A DNA stretch of 64,000 bases from NCBI RefSeq assembly GCF_023100845.1, contig NZ_CP095864.1, positions 2,914,001 through 2,978,000 of the forward strand. Direction: 5' to 3'. Positions 43,332 to 52,025 of this stretch are shown one piece after another (position 1 is the first letter of the stretch; every line of letters begins with the position of its first letter). The translations under genes were made by a program, and so were the position numbers. The DNA comes from Gordonia sp. PP30 (GTDB taxonomy: Bacteria; Actinomycetota; Actinomycetes; Mycobacteriales; Mycobacteriaceae). Under the pieces are notes generated by a model. The model worked only from the letters and a program-made list of their open reading frames with translations, ran no database searches and was not told the DNA's origin.

Positions 43332-44588
43332 ATGACCGACACGCTCGCCGCGACCACCTCCCGCACCTATCTGCGACCGCCCACCGCCGACCGCGATCTG
43401 CTGTTCGCGCGTTTCACCCCCCTCTTCGCGCAGATCGCCGAGGGGAACGTGGACCGCGAACGCAGCCGGACCTTCCCGTACGCGCAGGTGGACCTGCTGA
43501 AGACGAACGGTTTCGGCCTGCTGCGGATCCCGGAGGAGTTCGGCGGCTACGGCGCATCGCTGGAGCAGACCTTCGACCTGCTCGCCGCGCTGGCGGCCGC
43601 CGACCCCAACGTCGCGCACGTCTGGCGCAACCACCTGGCCTTCGTCGAGGACCGTCTCAACGCGGCCCGTTCGGCCGCCACCGACCGCTGGCTCGCCCGC
43701 TTCCGCGACGGCGAGTTCGTCGGCGGCGGCTGGACCGAGGCGAACAACGGCACATTCGCGAACATCGCCACCACCGTCCGCCGCGACGGGGACGTCTACC
43801 GGGTGGACGGCGCGAAGTTCTACGCCACCGGCAGCCTCTACGCCGACTGGCTCGACGTGATCGGCGCCTCCGAGGACGGCCTGCTCACCGCACTCGTCCG
43901 CCGCGACGATCCGGGGGTCGAACTCACCGACGACTGGACCGGATTCGGGCAGCAGACCACCGCGAGCGGCAGCGCCACCTATGCCGGAGCCGCGGTGGAC
44001 CCGGACGATGTCTTCGGCATCACCGAGCGCTTCGTCTACCAGGGCCACTTCTATCAGGTGGCGATCCTGGCCGTGCTCACCGGCATCACCGCCGCCGCCG
44101 TCCGCGAGGCGACGACGGCGTTGCGGGCCCGGGCCCGCAACTACCCGCAGGCCGCCGACCAGACACCGACGCGCGACCCGCAGCTCCTCCAGGTGATCGG
44201 CGAGGCCGACGCTCACGGCTTCGGCGCGGCCGCGGCGCTCTCGGCCGCCGCCCGCGATCTGGATGCCGTCGCCGCCGCGCACGCCGCCGGAGACCTCGAC
44301 GCCCGGACCGCCCTGGTCCGCGCCGCGCAGCTGTCCACCGACCGGGCTCAGCTCGTGATCATCGAGCACGCGCTGACGGCCACCACCGAGGTGTTCGACG
44401 CACTCGGGGCATCGGGCGTCTCGTCGTCCATCGCGCTGGACCGGCACTGGCGCAACGCCCGCACTCTCGCCTCCCACAATCCGCGGGTCTACAAGGCCCG
44501 GATCGTCGGGGACTGGCTGGTCAACGGCACCGACCCGGTCCCCGTGCTGGGCGGCATCGGCGGTCCGCGCGGAGGTCAGGGGAATTGA
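43332..44588 (+). CDS. Acyl-CoA-dehydrogenase-fold flavin monooxygenase (SfnC/DszC-like)
   Basis: 418 residues. N-terminal alpha domain with VDLLKTNGFGLLRIPEEFGG, beta domain FVGGGWTEANNGTFANIATT and DGAKFYATGSLYADWLDV, C-terminal domain with ALDRHWRNARTLASHNPRVY. The tail resembles the reduced-flavin monooxygenases DszC and SfnC rather than acyl-CoA dehydrogenases; the catalytic Glu of the latter is not evident. Such enzymes oxygenate sulfur or nitrogen heteroatoms using FMNH2. 45 bp after the acetyltransferase, TTGA overlap with the next gene. Confidence 0.88.
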   Translation: MTDTLAATTSRTYLRPPTADRDLLFARFTPLFAQIAEGNVDRERSRTFPYAQVDLLKTNGFGLLRIPEEFGGYGASLEQTFDLLAALAAADPNVAHVWRNHLAFVEDRLNAARSAATDRWLARFRDGEFVGGGWTEANNGTFANIATTVRRDGDVYRVDGAKFYATGSLYADWLDVIGASEDGLLTALVRRDDPGVELTDDWTGFGQQTTASGSATYAGAAVDPDDVFGITERFVYQGHFYQVAILAVLTGITAAAVREATTALRARARNYPQAADQTPTRDPQLLQVIGEADAHGFGAAAALSAAARDLDAVAAAHAAGDLDARTALVRAAQLSTDRAQLVIIEHALTATTEVFDALGASGVSSSIALDRHWRNARTLASHNPRVYKARIVGDWLVNGTDPVPVLGGIGGPRGGQGN

Positions 44589-45466
44589 GCACGTACACGC
44601 CCTATCTGGCACTCGGGATCACCGGTGACCAGGTGATCGATCTTCTCGCCGACGACGCCCTGCGCGCCCGCTGGGACCGCCTTCCCCTGGGATTCACCGT
44701 TCCCGGCGTCGAACGTCTCGACCCGGCGGCCACGTCGTCGTACAGCCTCGAGGCGACCGTGACGGCCACGTTCCTCGCGGCCGGCTCCGACCGCGCACGA
44801 CTCCTCGCGCCGGTGGGCTTCGGCCGCGATCACCCCTACAACGTGGCACGACGGTCCGCCTCGGCCGGTCACCTGGCCGGCGGCCGGATCGGCCTCGTCT
44901 TCACCGAACGGCACTCGCCGCTGCCGGCGGGTGAGCCGTGGCTGCGGCCCGGTGAGGACCCGCCTCACCGCTTCTGCGACGGTCTCGGCGCCGTCCGCGA
45001 CCTGGAGCAGAGCTGGCCGTATGACGCGGTGCTCGCCGACCGCGCCGCGGGCGTGTTCGTCGATTCCCGCCGGATCGACCGCGTCGACGCCGACGGCGCC
45101 TACCGGATCGCCGGGCCGCTCACCGTCCCCGAACCGGCGACCGGCGCCGGTGTCCTCGCCTGGTACTCACCGCGCGGCGGCCCCACCCCGGTCCCCGCCG
45201 ATCTCTCGATCGGCCCGGACGGACAGGTCGTCATCCTCGACCGGAAGGAACGAACGCTGAGTTGGACGGGCGCCCCCGACGGACTGCTGCTGAACAGCCG
45301 CCCCGGCGAGACGCTTCCGGCGCTGCTCGACGCCGCCGAGCACCTTCTCGGTGCGGGCCTGCGACCCACTCCGCCCGGCCCCCTGCGGCCGGCGCTCGGT
45401 GTTCCGCTCGCCGGCCGCACTCTCGATCCGGCCCCGGCCTTCGATCTCGCGGAGGCAACGCGATGA
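44585..45466 (+). CDS. Shortened NtaA/DszA-family flavin monooxygenase paralogue
   Basis: 293 residues from a TTG start. GGAGG at 44571-44575, 9 nt upstream, and the 4-nt TTGA overlap with the previous stop decide this start. Segments match the luciferase-like monooxygenase pattern: LEATVTATFLAAGSDRARLL, HPYNVARRSASAGHLAGGRI, LEQSWPYDAVLADRAAGVFV and GPLTVPEPATGAGVLAWYS. At 293 residues it is much shorter than the usual 430-450. The N-terminal strand and most C-terminal barrel strands are absent, so it may be inactive alone or act as a partner subunit, as LuxB does for LuxA. Confidence 0.75.
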   Translation: MSTYTPYLALGITGDQVIDLLADDALRARWDRLPLGFTVPGVERLDPAATSSYSLEATVTATFLAAGSDRARLLAPVGFGRDHPYNVARRSASAGHLAGGRIGLVFTERHSPLPAGEPWLRPGEDPPHRFCDGLGAVRDLEQSWPYDAVLADRAAGVFVDSRRIDRVDADGAYRIAGPLTVPEPATGAGVLAWYSPRGGPTPVPADLSIGPDGQVVILDRKERTLSWTGAPDGLLLNSRPGETLPALLDAAEHLLGAGLRPTPPGPLRPALGVPLAGRTLDPAPAFDLAEATR

Positions 45467-46773
45467 GCGCCCGCGACGGCCATGTGATCCTCGGTGTCAA
45501 CGCTCTGGTGCTCGGCTACCTGCCCGCGTCGTGGCAGAGTCCGCGACTGCACGCCCACTCGTTCGTCGATCCGGACTACTGGATGCGGATCGCTCAGACG
45601 GCCGAACGCGGCACGCTCGACGCCCTCTTCCTCGCCGACATCCCCGCTCTCTACGATCCGGCGTACGACGCCAACCCGGCTCATCTGGAACCCACGGTGA
45701 ACTGGGCGCACGTGGCCGCGCACACCGAGCACATCGGGCTGGTGGCCACCGCGTCGACCACCTTCAACGACCCCGCCGAGCTCGCCGAACGCCTCGCGAC
45801 CCTGGACTACGTGTCCGGCGGCCGCGCCGCCTGGAACATCGTGACCTCGCGTGGACCGGCCCCGGCCCGGAACTACGGGCTGCCCGACGTCCCGCTGCGC
45901 GACGACCGCTACGAACGGGCCTCCGAGTTCGTCGACGTGGTCACCGGACTCTGGGACTCCGCGCGCACCGGCCGGTCCGTCGTCCACCACGGGGAGCACT
46001 TCGACGTCGCCGCACGGCTGCGCACACCGCCCTCACCGCAGGGCGCACCGGTGCTGTTCCAGGCCGGCGGCTCGGCACAGGGCCGGGCCCTCGCCGGGCG
46101 GGTCGCCGAGGGGGTGTTCGCGGCCGAACTGACCCTCGACGGCGCGATCGAACACTATCGGCAGGTCAAGCGGCTCGCCGTCGCCGCGGGCCGCTCACCC
46201 GACGCCGTGAAGATCGTCCCCGGGCTGCTCACCACGCTCGGCAGCACCCACGCCGAGGCCGTGCGGCGCAGCGACGACCTGCACGATGCCGGGCCGCCGT
46301 CGTACTCGGTGCGGTGGCTGTCCGGGGCGATCGGCGTCGACGCGAGCACCTTCGACCTGGACGCGCCGTTCCCGCGCGAGGTGCTCGATGCCCCGCCCGA
46401 TCTACAGCACTTCACCGGCAGCGTCGGGTTCCGGGAATCGATCGTCGCGCAGATCCGCCGCACCGATCCGACCGTCCGCGAATACCTGCGGCAGTCGCGC
46501 TACCTCGGTTCGGGGCACGCCGGTTTCGTCGGCACCCCGGAAGAACTCGCCGACCGGATCGAGGAGTGGTTCGCCGCCGGCGGCGTCGACGGCTTCAACC
46601 TGCAGCCCGACGTCCTCCTCGACGGCCTCGAGGTGATCGTTGACGAGGTGATCCCGATCCTGCGCCGCCGCGGCCTGTACCGCCACGAATACGCGACGTC
46701 GACCCTGCGCGGCCACCTCTCCGCGGCCGCACCGAGCGCACCGTTGCACACCCCGGCCCGGGCATCCGCCTGA
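45463..46773 (+). CDS. NtaA/SnaA/DszA-family FMN-dependent monooxygenase
   Basis: 436 residues, ATGA overlap with the shortened paralogue. Barrel landmarks: LGVNALVLGYLPASWQSPRL, YWMRIAQTAERGTLDALFLA, THFNDP-like TASTTFNDPAELAERLATLD, YVSGGRAAWNIVTSRGP, QGAPVLFQAGGSAQG and FVGTPEELADRIEEWF. This subfamily uses FMNH2 from a separate reductase to cleave or oxygenate sulfones, nitrilotriacetate or related ligands. With the SfnC/DszC-like gene upstream, the pair parallels DszC-DszA, where one oxidises sulfur and the other breaks the C-S bond. Confidence 0.92.
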   Translation: MSARDGHVILGVNALVLGYLPASWQSPRLHAHSFVDPDYWMRIAQTAERGTLDALFLADIPALYDPAYDANPAHLEPTVNWAHVAAHTEHIGLVATASTTFNDPAELAERLATLDYVSGGRAAWNIVTSRGPAPARNYGLPDVPLRDDRYERASEFVDVVTGLWDSARTGRSVVHHGEHFDVAARLRTPPSPQGAPVLFQAGGSAQGRALAGRVAEGVFAAELTLDGAIEHYRQVKRLAVAAGRSPDAVKIVPGLLTTLGSTHAEAVRRSDDLHDAGPPSYSVRWLSGAIGVDASTFDLDAPFPREVLDAPPDLQHFTGSVGFRESIVAQIRRTDPTVREYLRQSRYLGSGHAGFVGTPEELADRIEEWFAAGGVDGFNLQPDVLLDGLEVIVDEVIPILRRRGLYRHEYATSTLRGHLSAAAPSAPLHTPARASA

Positions 46774-46803
46774 ATCGCCGAACTCACGAGAGAAGTCAGC
46801 CCC

Positions 46804-46992
46804 ATGAACCTGCTCTACCTCTGTACCGACGTGTGCGCGACCGCCGGGATCACCCCCGCCGAGCTGATCGCCGCCGACCGAATCACCCCGACCTCCACCG
46901 CACGCCGCGGTGACCTCCACACGCACAGAAGGCATTCCGATGACCCTCACCCACGATCCGGCGCCGGCTTCCGCCGCATCTCCCGCACCTGA
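46804..46992 (+). CDS. Short ORF between monooxygenase and permease
   Basis: 62 codons, ATG 46804 after GAGAGAAG. The first 36 codons have strong GC at third positions and read MNLLYLCTDVCATAG and ITPAELIAADR, then coding character fades where it overlaps the permease start at 46940. Two Cys lie near the N-terminus. It could be a small protein or a translated leader controlling the permease. No homologue recognised. Confidence 0.35.
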   Translation: MNLLYLCTDVCATAGITPAELIAADRITPTSTARRGDLHTHRRHSDDPHPRSGAGFRRISRT

Positions 46993-48505
46993 CACGCGGC
47001 CCGAATCCCTGCCGTCCGCCGAGATCACCCTCGCCGGACGCACCCTGACCTCCGCCGAGCACACCGGCCTGCGCAGAGATGCACTGGGCTCCTGGGGTGT
47101 GTTCGCCCAGGGACTGGCCGCGGCGGCACCGTCCGTCGCCCTCGCCTCCGTGCCGATATCCCTGTACGTCGCGGCCGGGAAGGGCGCCGCCTGGGCCGCC
47201 GTCGTCGGCCTCGTCATCGCGCTGCTGCTGGCCGCGACCATCGGTTTCCAGGCACGACGCACCGTCTCGTCCGGCTCGCTCGGCACCTACGCCGGCAACG
47301 GTCTCGGTCCGGCCGCCGCGTTCGCCGCCGGCCTCGCGCTCCTGCTCGGCTACATCGGCTTCGCGACCACCGGGACGCTCGGCGGCGTCCTCTACGTGGA
47401 CTCGTTCCTCACCGAGATCGGTATCGGATCCGAGGCGACGTGGTTCAAGCTGCTGCTCGCGACCGTAGTCGCCGTCGTCGCGATCTATCTGCCCTACCGC
47501 GGTGCGTCGCTGGCGGCGAAGTACGAGCTGGTCTTCGAACTGGTCGCCGTCGTCTCGGTGTTCGTGATCATCGTCGCGTCGTACATCTCGTACGGCTTCC
47601 GGATCGACACCGCGCAGTGGAGTCTCAGCCATCTCGGCAACAGCTCGACCTTCGTCGCCGCCGTCGTCGGTGTCGGGTCGTACGCCGGTTTCGAGTCGGT
47701 GGCCTCGCTGGGCGCCGAGGCCCGCGACGCCCACCGGACCATCGCTCGCTCCCTGCTGCGGGTGGTGCTGCTCCTCGGGGTGCTCTACATCCTCGCCACG
47801 TACCCGCAGGTCCTGCAGTTCGGATCCATCGACAACGACCAGGCGATCCTCCCGCAGCTCGCCGACTCCACCGGCGTGCCGTGGATCAAGCCGGTGGTGA
47901 GCCTGACGGTCGCCGTCGCGTTCATCGTCTTCGTGACCGCGGTGACCAATTCGGCGGCGCGCTCGCTGTTCACCCTGTCGCACGAGGGCGCTCTCCCGAA
48001 GGCGTTCAGCCGTGTCCATCGCCGGCACGGGACCCCGTGGGTCGGGGTCGCGTTCGTCGGCGTGCTGGCGATCGCCTTCTCGTGGGCGGCGACGCTCAGC
48101 AACGCCGGCCGCCTGATCTTCGACGTCTACGGCGGCTATGTCGCGACCTGGGGATTCCTTATCAGCTACCTGCTCGTGGTGATCGCGACCCCGATCTGGC
48201 TGTACCGGATCAAGGCGCTCACCCCGCTGCGGGCGGTCGTGTCCGGGGCCGCCCTCCTCGCCCTCGGATACGTGATCGTCAGCAACGTGGTGCCGACACC
48301 GGAATGGCCGTACAACATCCTGCCGTTCGTGTTCCTCGGCCTCCTCGCCCTCGGCCTCGCCTGGTACACGTACCTGCGGTTCACCCGGCCGGAGGTGGCC
48401 CGGCGGATCGGCTCCATCCAGACCTTGTCGATCGAGGAGCAGGAACGCCTCGCCGATCTCGGCCTGCTTCAAGAACAGAAGGAACAGGCCCCCTCGGCGA
48501 CCTGA
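46940..48505 (+). CDS. APC-family amino-acid/amine permease
   Basis: 521 residues from ATG 46940 (AGAAGG upstream); GTG 46910 is possible. About 12 membrane segments; SWGVFAQGLAAAAPSVALAS is the typical APC helix 1. A later helix region, VGSYAGFESVASLGAEARD, matches the substrate-site G-F-E pattern. The cytosolic tail is acidic. Last gene of the operon on this strand, so it probably imports the compound attacked by the monooxygenases, an inference. Confidence 0.9.
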   Translation: MTLTHDPAPASAASPAPDTRPESLPSAEITLAGRTLTSAEHTGLRRDALGSWGVFAQGLAAAAPSVALASVPISLYVAAGKGAAWAAVVGLVIALLLAATIGFQARRTVSSGSLGTYAGNGLGPAAAFAAGLALLLGYIGFATTGTLGGVLYVDSFLTEIGIGSEATWFKLLLATVVAVVAIYLPYRGASLAAKYELVFELVAVVSVFVIIVASYISYGFRIDTAQWSLSHLGNSSTFVAAVVGVGSYAGFESVASLGAEARDAHRTIARSLLRVVLLLGVLYILATYPQVLQFGSIDNDQAILPQLADSTGVPWIKPVVSLTVAVAFIVFVTAVTNSAARSLFTLSHEGALPKAFSRVHRRHGTPWVGVAFVGVLAIAFSWAATLSNAGRLIFDVYGGYVATWGFLISYLLVVIATPIWLYRIKALTPLRAVVSGAALLALGYVIVSNVVPTPEWPYNILPFVFLGLLALGLAWYTYLRFTRPEVARRIGSIQTLSIEEQERLADLGLLQEQKEQAPSAT

Positions 48506-48518
48506 GCCTCTCAGCCGC

Positions 48519-48619
48519 ATTCCGTCCCCCCACCCGATTTCCGTCGCCGCACCCGGTTTCCGTCGCACCACACGCACTGCTGCGGCGGGTGGAACGGAAA
48601 CCGGGTGGGGGACGGATTC
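48519..48619. terminator. Long inverted repeat between convergent permease and uppS genes
   Basis: Left arm about 48521-48544 (TCCGTCCCCC and CACCCGATTTCCGT) pairs with right arm about 48594-48617 (ACGGAAACC and GGGTGGGGGACGGA). The arms differ by one bulge and one mismatch. A third, partial copy (CACCCGGTTTCCGTCG) lies inside the loop. Symmetric placement suggests a bidirectional terminator. Confidence 0.65.
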
Positions 48620-48640
48620 CGGCTTGGAGGTGTTCGCCGG

Positions 48641-49441
48641 TCAGGCGCTGCCGAAGCGGCGGTCGCGCTTGGCGTACTCCAGGCAGGCGGCCCACAGGTC
48701 GCGCCGGTCGAAGTCGGGGAACAGTTTCTCCTGGTAGACCATCTCGGCGTACGCGCTCTGCCAGAGCAGGAAGTTGGAGAGCCGCTGCTCGCCGGAGGGG
48801 CGGAGGAACAGGTCGACGTCGGGCATGTCCGGCTCGTCGAGATAGCGGGCGAAACTCGCCTCGGTGATGCGTTCGGGGTCGATCTCCCCGCGGGCGGCAC
48901 GGCGGGCGATCTCCCGGGCGGCGTCGGCGATCTCCGCGCGACCGCCGTAGTTGACGCACATCACCAGGGTCAGCACGTCGTTGTCCTGGGTCAGCTCCTC
49001 GGCGACCTCCAGCTCCTTGATCACCGAGCGCCACAGCTTGGGACGACGGCCCGCCCAACGCACCCGCACGCCCATCTCGTGCATCTCGTCGCGGCGGCGA
49101 CGGATCACGTCGCGGTTGAAGCCCATCAGGAACTTCACCTCGTCGGGGCTGCGCGACCAGTTCTCGGTGGAGAAGGCGTACGCCGACAGCCACTTCACGC
49201 CGATCTCGATGGACCCGCACACCGAATCCATCAGCACGGCCTCCCCGCGCTTGTGCCCCTCCGTGCGCGGGAGCCCGCGGTCCTGCGCCCAGCGGCCGTT
49301 ACCGTCCATCACCAGCGCCACGTGGTTCGGCACGAACTCCGGCGGGATGGCCGGCGGCACGGCACCCGACGGATGCGGGTCCGGCGGACGGATCGCGCGG
49401 GGAACCCCGGGCACCGGGCGGCGGCGAGTCAGTCGGGCCAT
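48641..49441 (-). CDS. uppS: Polyprenyl diphosphate synthase (undecaprenyl/decaprenyl, UPP synthase family)
   Basis: 266 residues from ATG 49441, chosen for its ribosome site (AAGGTGAGG) over GTG 49453. Cis-prenyltransferase motifs: [20 protein letters not shown] (catalytic Asp), [20 protein letters not shown] and [15 protein letters not shown]. Makes the polyprenyl phosphate carrier used for peptidoglycan and arabinogalactan. Homologue of Rv2361c by order (next to recO). Confidence 0.95.
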   Translation of the reverse strand: MARLTRRRPVPGVPRAIRPPDPHPSGAVPPAIPPEFVPNHVALVMDGNGRWAQDRGLPRTEGHKRGEAVLMDSVCGSIEIGVKWLSAYAFSTENWSRSPDEVKFLMGFNRDVIRRRRDEMHEMGVRVRWAGRRPKLWRSVIKELEVAEELTQDNDVLTLVMCVNYGGRAEIADAAREIARRAARGEIDPERITEASFARYLDEPDMPDVDLFLRPSGEQRLSNFLLWQSAYAEMVYQEKLFPDFDRRDLWAACLEYAKRDRRFGSA

Positions 49442-49473
49442 CGGCGGCCTCACCTTCTTGTCGAGTCGGGGTG

Positions 49474-50277
49474 CTACGCGGTGGTGGCGGTCGGCGCGGC
49501 CTGGGCGGGAGACTCCGGCCGGGCCTGTACTGCCAGATTAGGCGGCGCATCGCGCTCGACGAGCGGCAGCGTCCGCAAGCGTCGTTCCAGATGCCACTGC
49601 AGGTGCGCCGCGATCAGCCCGGTCGCCTGTCGCTGCTGCGACGGGGTGGCCGCGGCGACGTCGGCCCAGTGCCCCCGGGCCAGCGCATCCATCAGTTCCA
49701 GCACACCGAGGGTCGGGGTCGCCGCGCCCGCAGGTCGGCAGTAGACGCACACCGCTCCCCCGGCCGCGACATGAAAAGCCTTGTGCGGTCCCGGATTCGC
49801 GCAGCGGGCACAGACGTCGAGCGCCGGCATCCAGCCCGCCGATCCCATCGCCCGGAGCAGGAACGCGTCGAGGATCTGCTGCCGCTCCCGGCGGTCCTCG
49901 GCCAGCGCGGTCAGCGCGCCCACGGTCAGCCGGTACAGCTGCTGGGCCGGGGCGCGCTCCTCACCGGCGAGTCGTTCGGCGGTCTCCAGAACGGCACACG
50001 CCGTGGTGTAGCGCGAGTAGTCGCGCGACATCGCCTCGCTGAAGGCGTCGAGCGTATGCACCTGGGTGACGATGTCCAGGCTGCGGCCCGGGTAGAGATT
50101 CACGTGCACGTGGGCGAACGGTTCCAGCCGCGCCCCGAATCTCGAACGCGTCCGCCGGATCCCCTTCGCCACGGCCCGGATCAGGCCGTGTTCGGCGGTG
50201 AGGAAGGTGATGATGCGGTCGGCCTCGCCCAGCTTGTGCTGGCGGATCACCACCGCTTCGTCCTGGTAATTCCTCAC
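49474..50277 (-). CDS. recO: DNA repair protein RecO
   Basis: 267 residues. N-terminal OB domain: [20 protein letters not shown] and [18 protein letters not shown]. Helical C-terminal domain with a zinc site [13 protein letters not shown] and CVYCRP. Loads RecA onto SSB-coated DNA with RecR. Located upstream of uppS in the same orientation, gap 32 bp, so co-transcribed. Confidence 0.95.
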   Translation of the reverse strand: MRNYQDEAVVIRQHKLGEADRIITFLTAEHGLIRAVAKGIRRTRSRFGARLEPFAHVHVNLYPGRSLDIVTQVHTLDAFSEAMSRDYSRYTTACAVLETAERLAGEERAPAQQLYRLTVGALTALAEDRRERQQILDAFLLRAMGSAGWMPALDVCARCANPGPHKAFHVAAGGAVCVYCRPAGAATPTLGVLELMDALARGHWADVAAATPSQQRQATGLIAAHLQWHLERRLRTLPLVERDAPPNLAVQARPESPAQAAPTATTA

Positions 50278-50330
50278 CCGGGCATTGTCTCATCGCGGGG
50301 CGACAAGCCGGGCTCCGACACGGTGACCGC

Positions 50331-50780
50331 CTACTTGCCCCTCTTGGCCTCGCGGCGGGCGAGGGCGGCATCGGCGGCGGCGTTCTCGGCCTGCGCCGCC
50401 TGCTTCGCGTCCCACCAGCGCCGCAGTACCAGATAGCCGATCCCCCAGGTGCCCAGCGCGGACACTAGCCAGACGACGACGGTCGACGAGATCCAGGCGG
50501 TGACACCGGAGATGGTCAGCGTATCGCTGATCAGGGTGGTGATCCAGAGCGCGAGAAGGGTGGAGACGAGGCCGATGCCGCCGAGGACCGCGGACGCGTA
50601 CTTCCGGGCGACGTTGAACACGAACGGGGCGAGCAGCGACTGCAGCGCGGTGAACAGAGCGACCGCGATGAAGAAGCCGCGGGCGGTCAGATGGAAGCCG
50701 TCGATCGCCGCCCAGGCGACCAGGAAGGCCACCACCGCGGAGACGAGGCTCACCGCGACACTCAACAGGAAACGGATCAT
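50331..50780 (-). CDS. Four-helix membrane protein (phage-holin superfamily IV-like)
   Basis: 149 residues. Four hydrophobic segments: LLSVAVSLVSAVVAFLVAWA, FFIAVALFTALQSLLAPFVF, AVLGGIGLVSTLLALWITTL and VWLVSALGTWGIGYLVLRR. C-terminal tail Ala/Arg/Lys-rich and cytosolic. Comparable to DUF/holin superfamily IV envelope proteins; no phage genes nearby, so a phage role is not implied. It lies between recO and era, where M. tuberculosis has amiA2. Confidence 0.75.
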   Translation of the reverse strand: MIRFLLSVAVSLVSAVVAFLVAWAAIDGFHLTARGFFIAVALFTALQSLLAPFVFNVARKYASAVLGGIGLVSTLLALWITTLISDTLTISGVTAWISSTVVVWLVSALGTWGIGYLVLRRWWDAKQAAQAENAAADAALARREAKRGK

Positions 50781-50902
50781 CGGAGAACTCCTTCGACGGC
50801 GCGGATCATCGGCGCAGGGACTGCGCTCGTGAAGTCATCGTGCCGTGGTTCGGCGGCTCGCGCATCATCCGGGACGGATGAGTCGAACCGATTCGGGTGG
50901 GT

Positions 50903-51098
50903 GGTCTCGACTTCGCTCGACCGTCATGTGGGCTTCGCTCGAGAGGCGGCGTTTCGACCCGCCTCCTCACTTCGTTCGTCGGCGGCTCAACGGGCGGTGG
51001 AGGTCCGGCTCAACGAGCTGTCTCGGCTCGACGCCTCGACGGGCGGTGGAGGTCCGGTTCGGCGGGCTGTGTCGGCTCGGCGGCTCGACGGGCGGTGA
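50903..51098 (+). repeat. REP core followed by 49-bp tandem repeats
   Basis: Core GGTCTCGACTTCGCTCGACC at 50903-50922, truncated second copy CTTCGCTCGAG following. Then tandem units of 49 bp start at 50986, 51035 and 51084 (2.3 copies; the third is partial), each opening CTCRACGGGCGGTG. The 321-bp gap between the membrane-protein gene and the era stop contains no supported gene. Confidence 0.75.
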
Positions 51099-51101
51099 GT
51101 G

Positions 51102-52025
51102 CTAGAAGCCGAGGCGGCCGAGCTGTTTCGGGTCGCGCTGCCAGTCCTTGGCGACCTTCACATGAAGGTCGAGGTAGACGCGACAGCCGAGGAGCTTCTC
51201 GATCTGTTTGCGGGCGACGGTGCCGACCTCCTTCAGGCGCGAGCCGCGGTGGCCGATGACGATGCCCTTCTGGCTGTCGCGTTCGACGTAGAGGGTGGCG
51301 TGGACGTCGACCATCGGCGGCTCGGAGTCCTCCCGCGGGATCACCTCCTCGATGGTGACCGCGAGAGAGTGCGGGAGTTCGTCGCGGACGCCTTCGAGGG
51401 CGGCCTCGCGGATGAACTCGGCCATCAGGACCTGCTCGGGCTCGTCGGTCAGCTCGCCGTCCGGGTAGAAGGCCGGGCCGGGCTCGCAGAGCGAGACCAG
51501 CAGATCGGAGAGCACGTCGAGCTGCTTGCCGCTCTTGGCCGACACCGGGATCACCTCGGCGTCGGCGCCGAGCAGCTCCGACAGCTTGATCAGCTGCTCG
51601 CCGACCTTGTCGGGCGAGACCTTGTCGAGCTTGGTCACGATCCCCACCACCTTGGTGCGCCTCGCGAGCGGCTTGATCTGCTCGATGATCCACTTGTCAC
51701 CGGGGCCGATCGGCTCGTCCGCGGGGATGCACAGACAGATGATGTCGACCTCGGAGAGGGTGTCGAGCACCAGCTCGTTGAGGCGTTTGCCGAGCAGCGT
51801 GCGCGGGCGGTGCAGGCCGGGGGTGTCGACCAGGACCAGCTGCGCGTCCGGCAGGTTCACGATGCCGCGGATCGCGTGCCGGGTGGTCTGCGGGCGGTTC
51901 GAGGTGATCGCGATCTTGTCGCCCACCAGCGCGTTGGTCAGCGTCGACTTGCCGGTGTTCGGCCGGCCGACGAAGCAGATGAACCCGGACCGGAACTCGC
52001 CGGCCTCGATGTCGGTGTCGGTCAC
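51102..52025 (-). CDS. era: GTPase Era
   Basis: 307 residues from GTG 52025. GTPase motifs: [12 protein letters not shown] (G1), TTRHAIRG (G2), [11 protein letters not shown] (G3), TKLD (G4) and SAKSG (G5). C-terminal KH domain with [15 protein letters not shown]. Binds 16S rRNA near its 3' end in 30S maturation. Overlaps the CBS-protein gene upstream by 4 nt; ybeY, phoH and rsmE in the same run also act in ribosome assembly. Confidence 0.97.
   Translation of the reverse strand: MTDTDIEAGEFRSGFICFVGRPNTGKSTLTNALVGDKIAITSNRPQTTRHAIRGIVNLPDAQLVLVDTPGLHRPRTLLGKRLNELVLDTLSEVDIICLCIPADEPIGPGDKWIIEQIKPLARRTKVVGIVTKLDKVSPDKVGEQLIKLSELLGADAEVIPVSAKSGKQLDVLSDLLVSLCEPGPAFYPDGELTDEPEQVLMAEFIREAALEGVRDELPHSLAVTIEEVIPREDSEPPMVDVHATLYVERDSQKGIVIGHRGSRLKEVGTVARKQIEKLLGCRVYLDLHVKVAKDWQRDPKQLGRLGF

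Noticed and set aside
50331-50780. Prophage holin
   Set aside because: No lysin, capsid or integrase genes nearby; the four-helix pattern is shared by ordinary envelope proteins.
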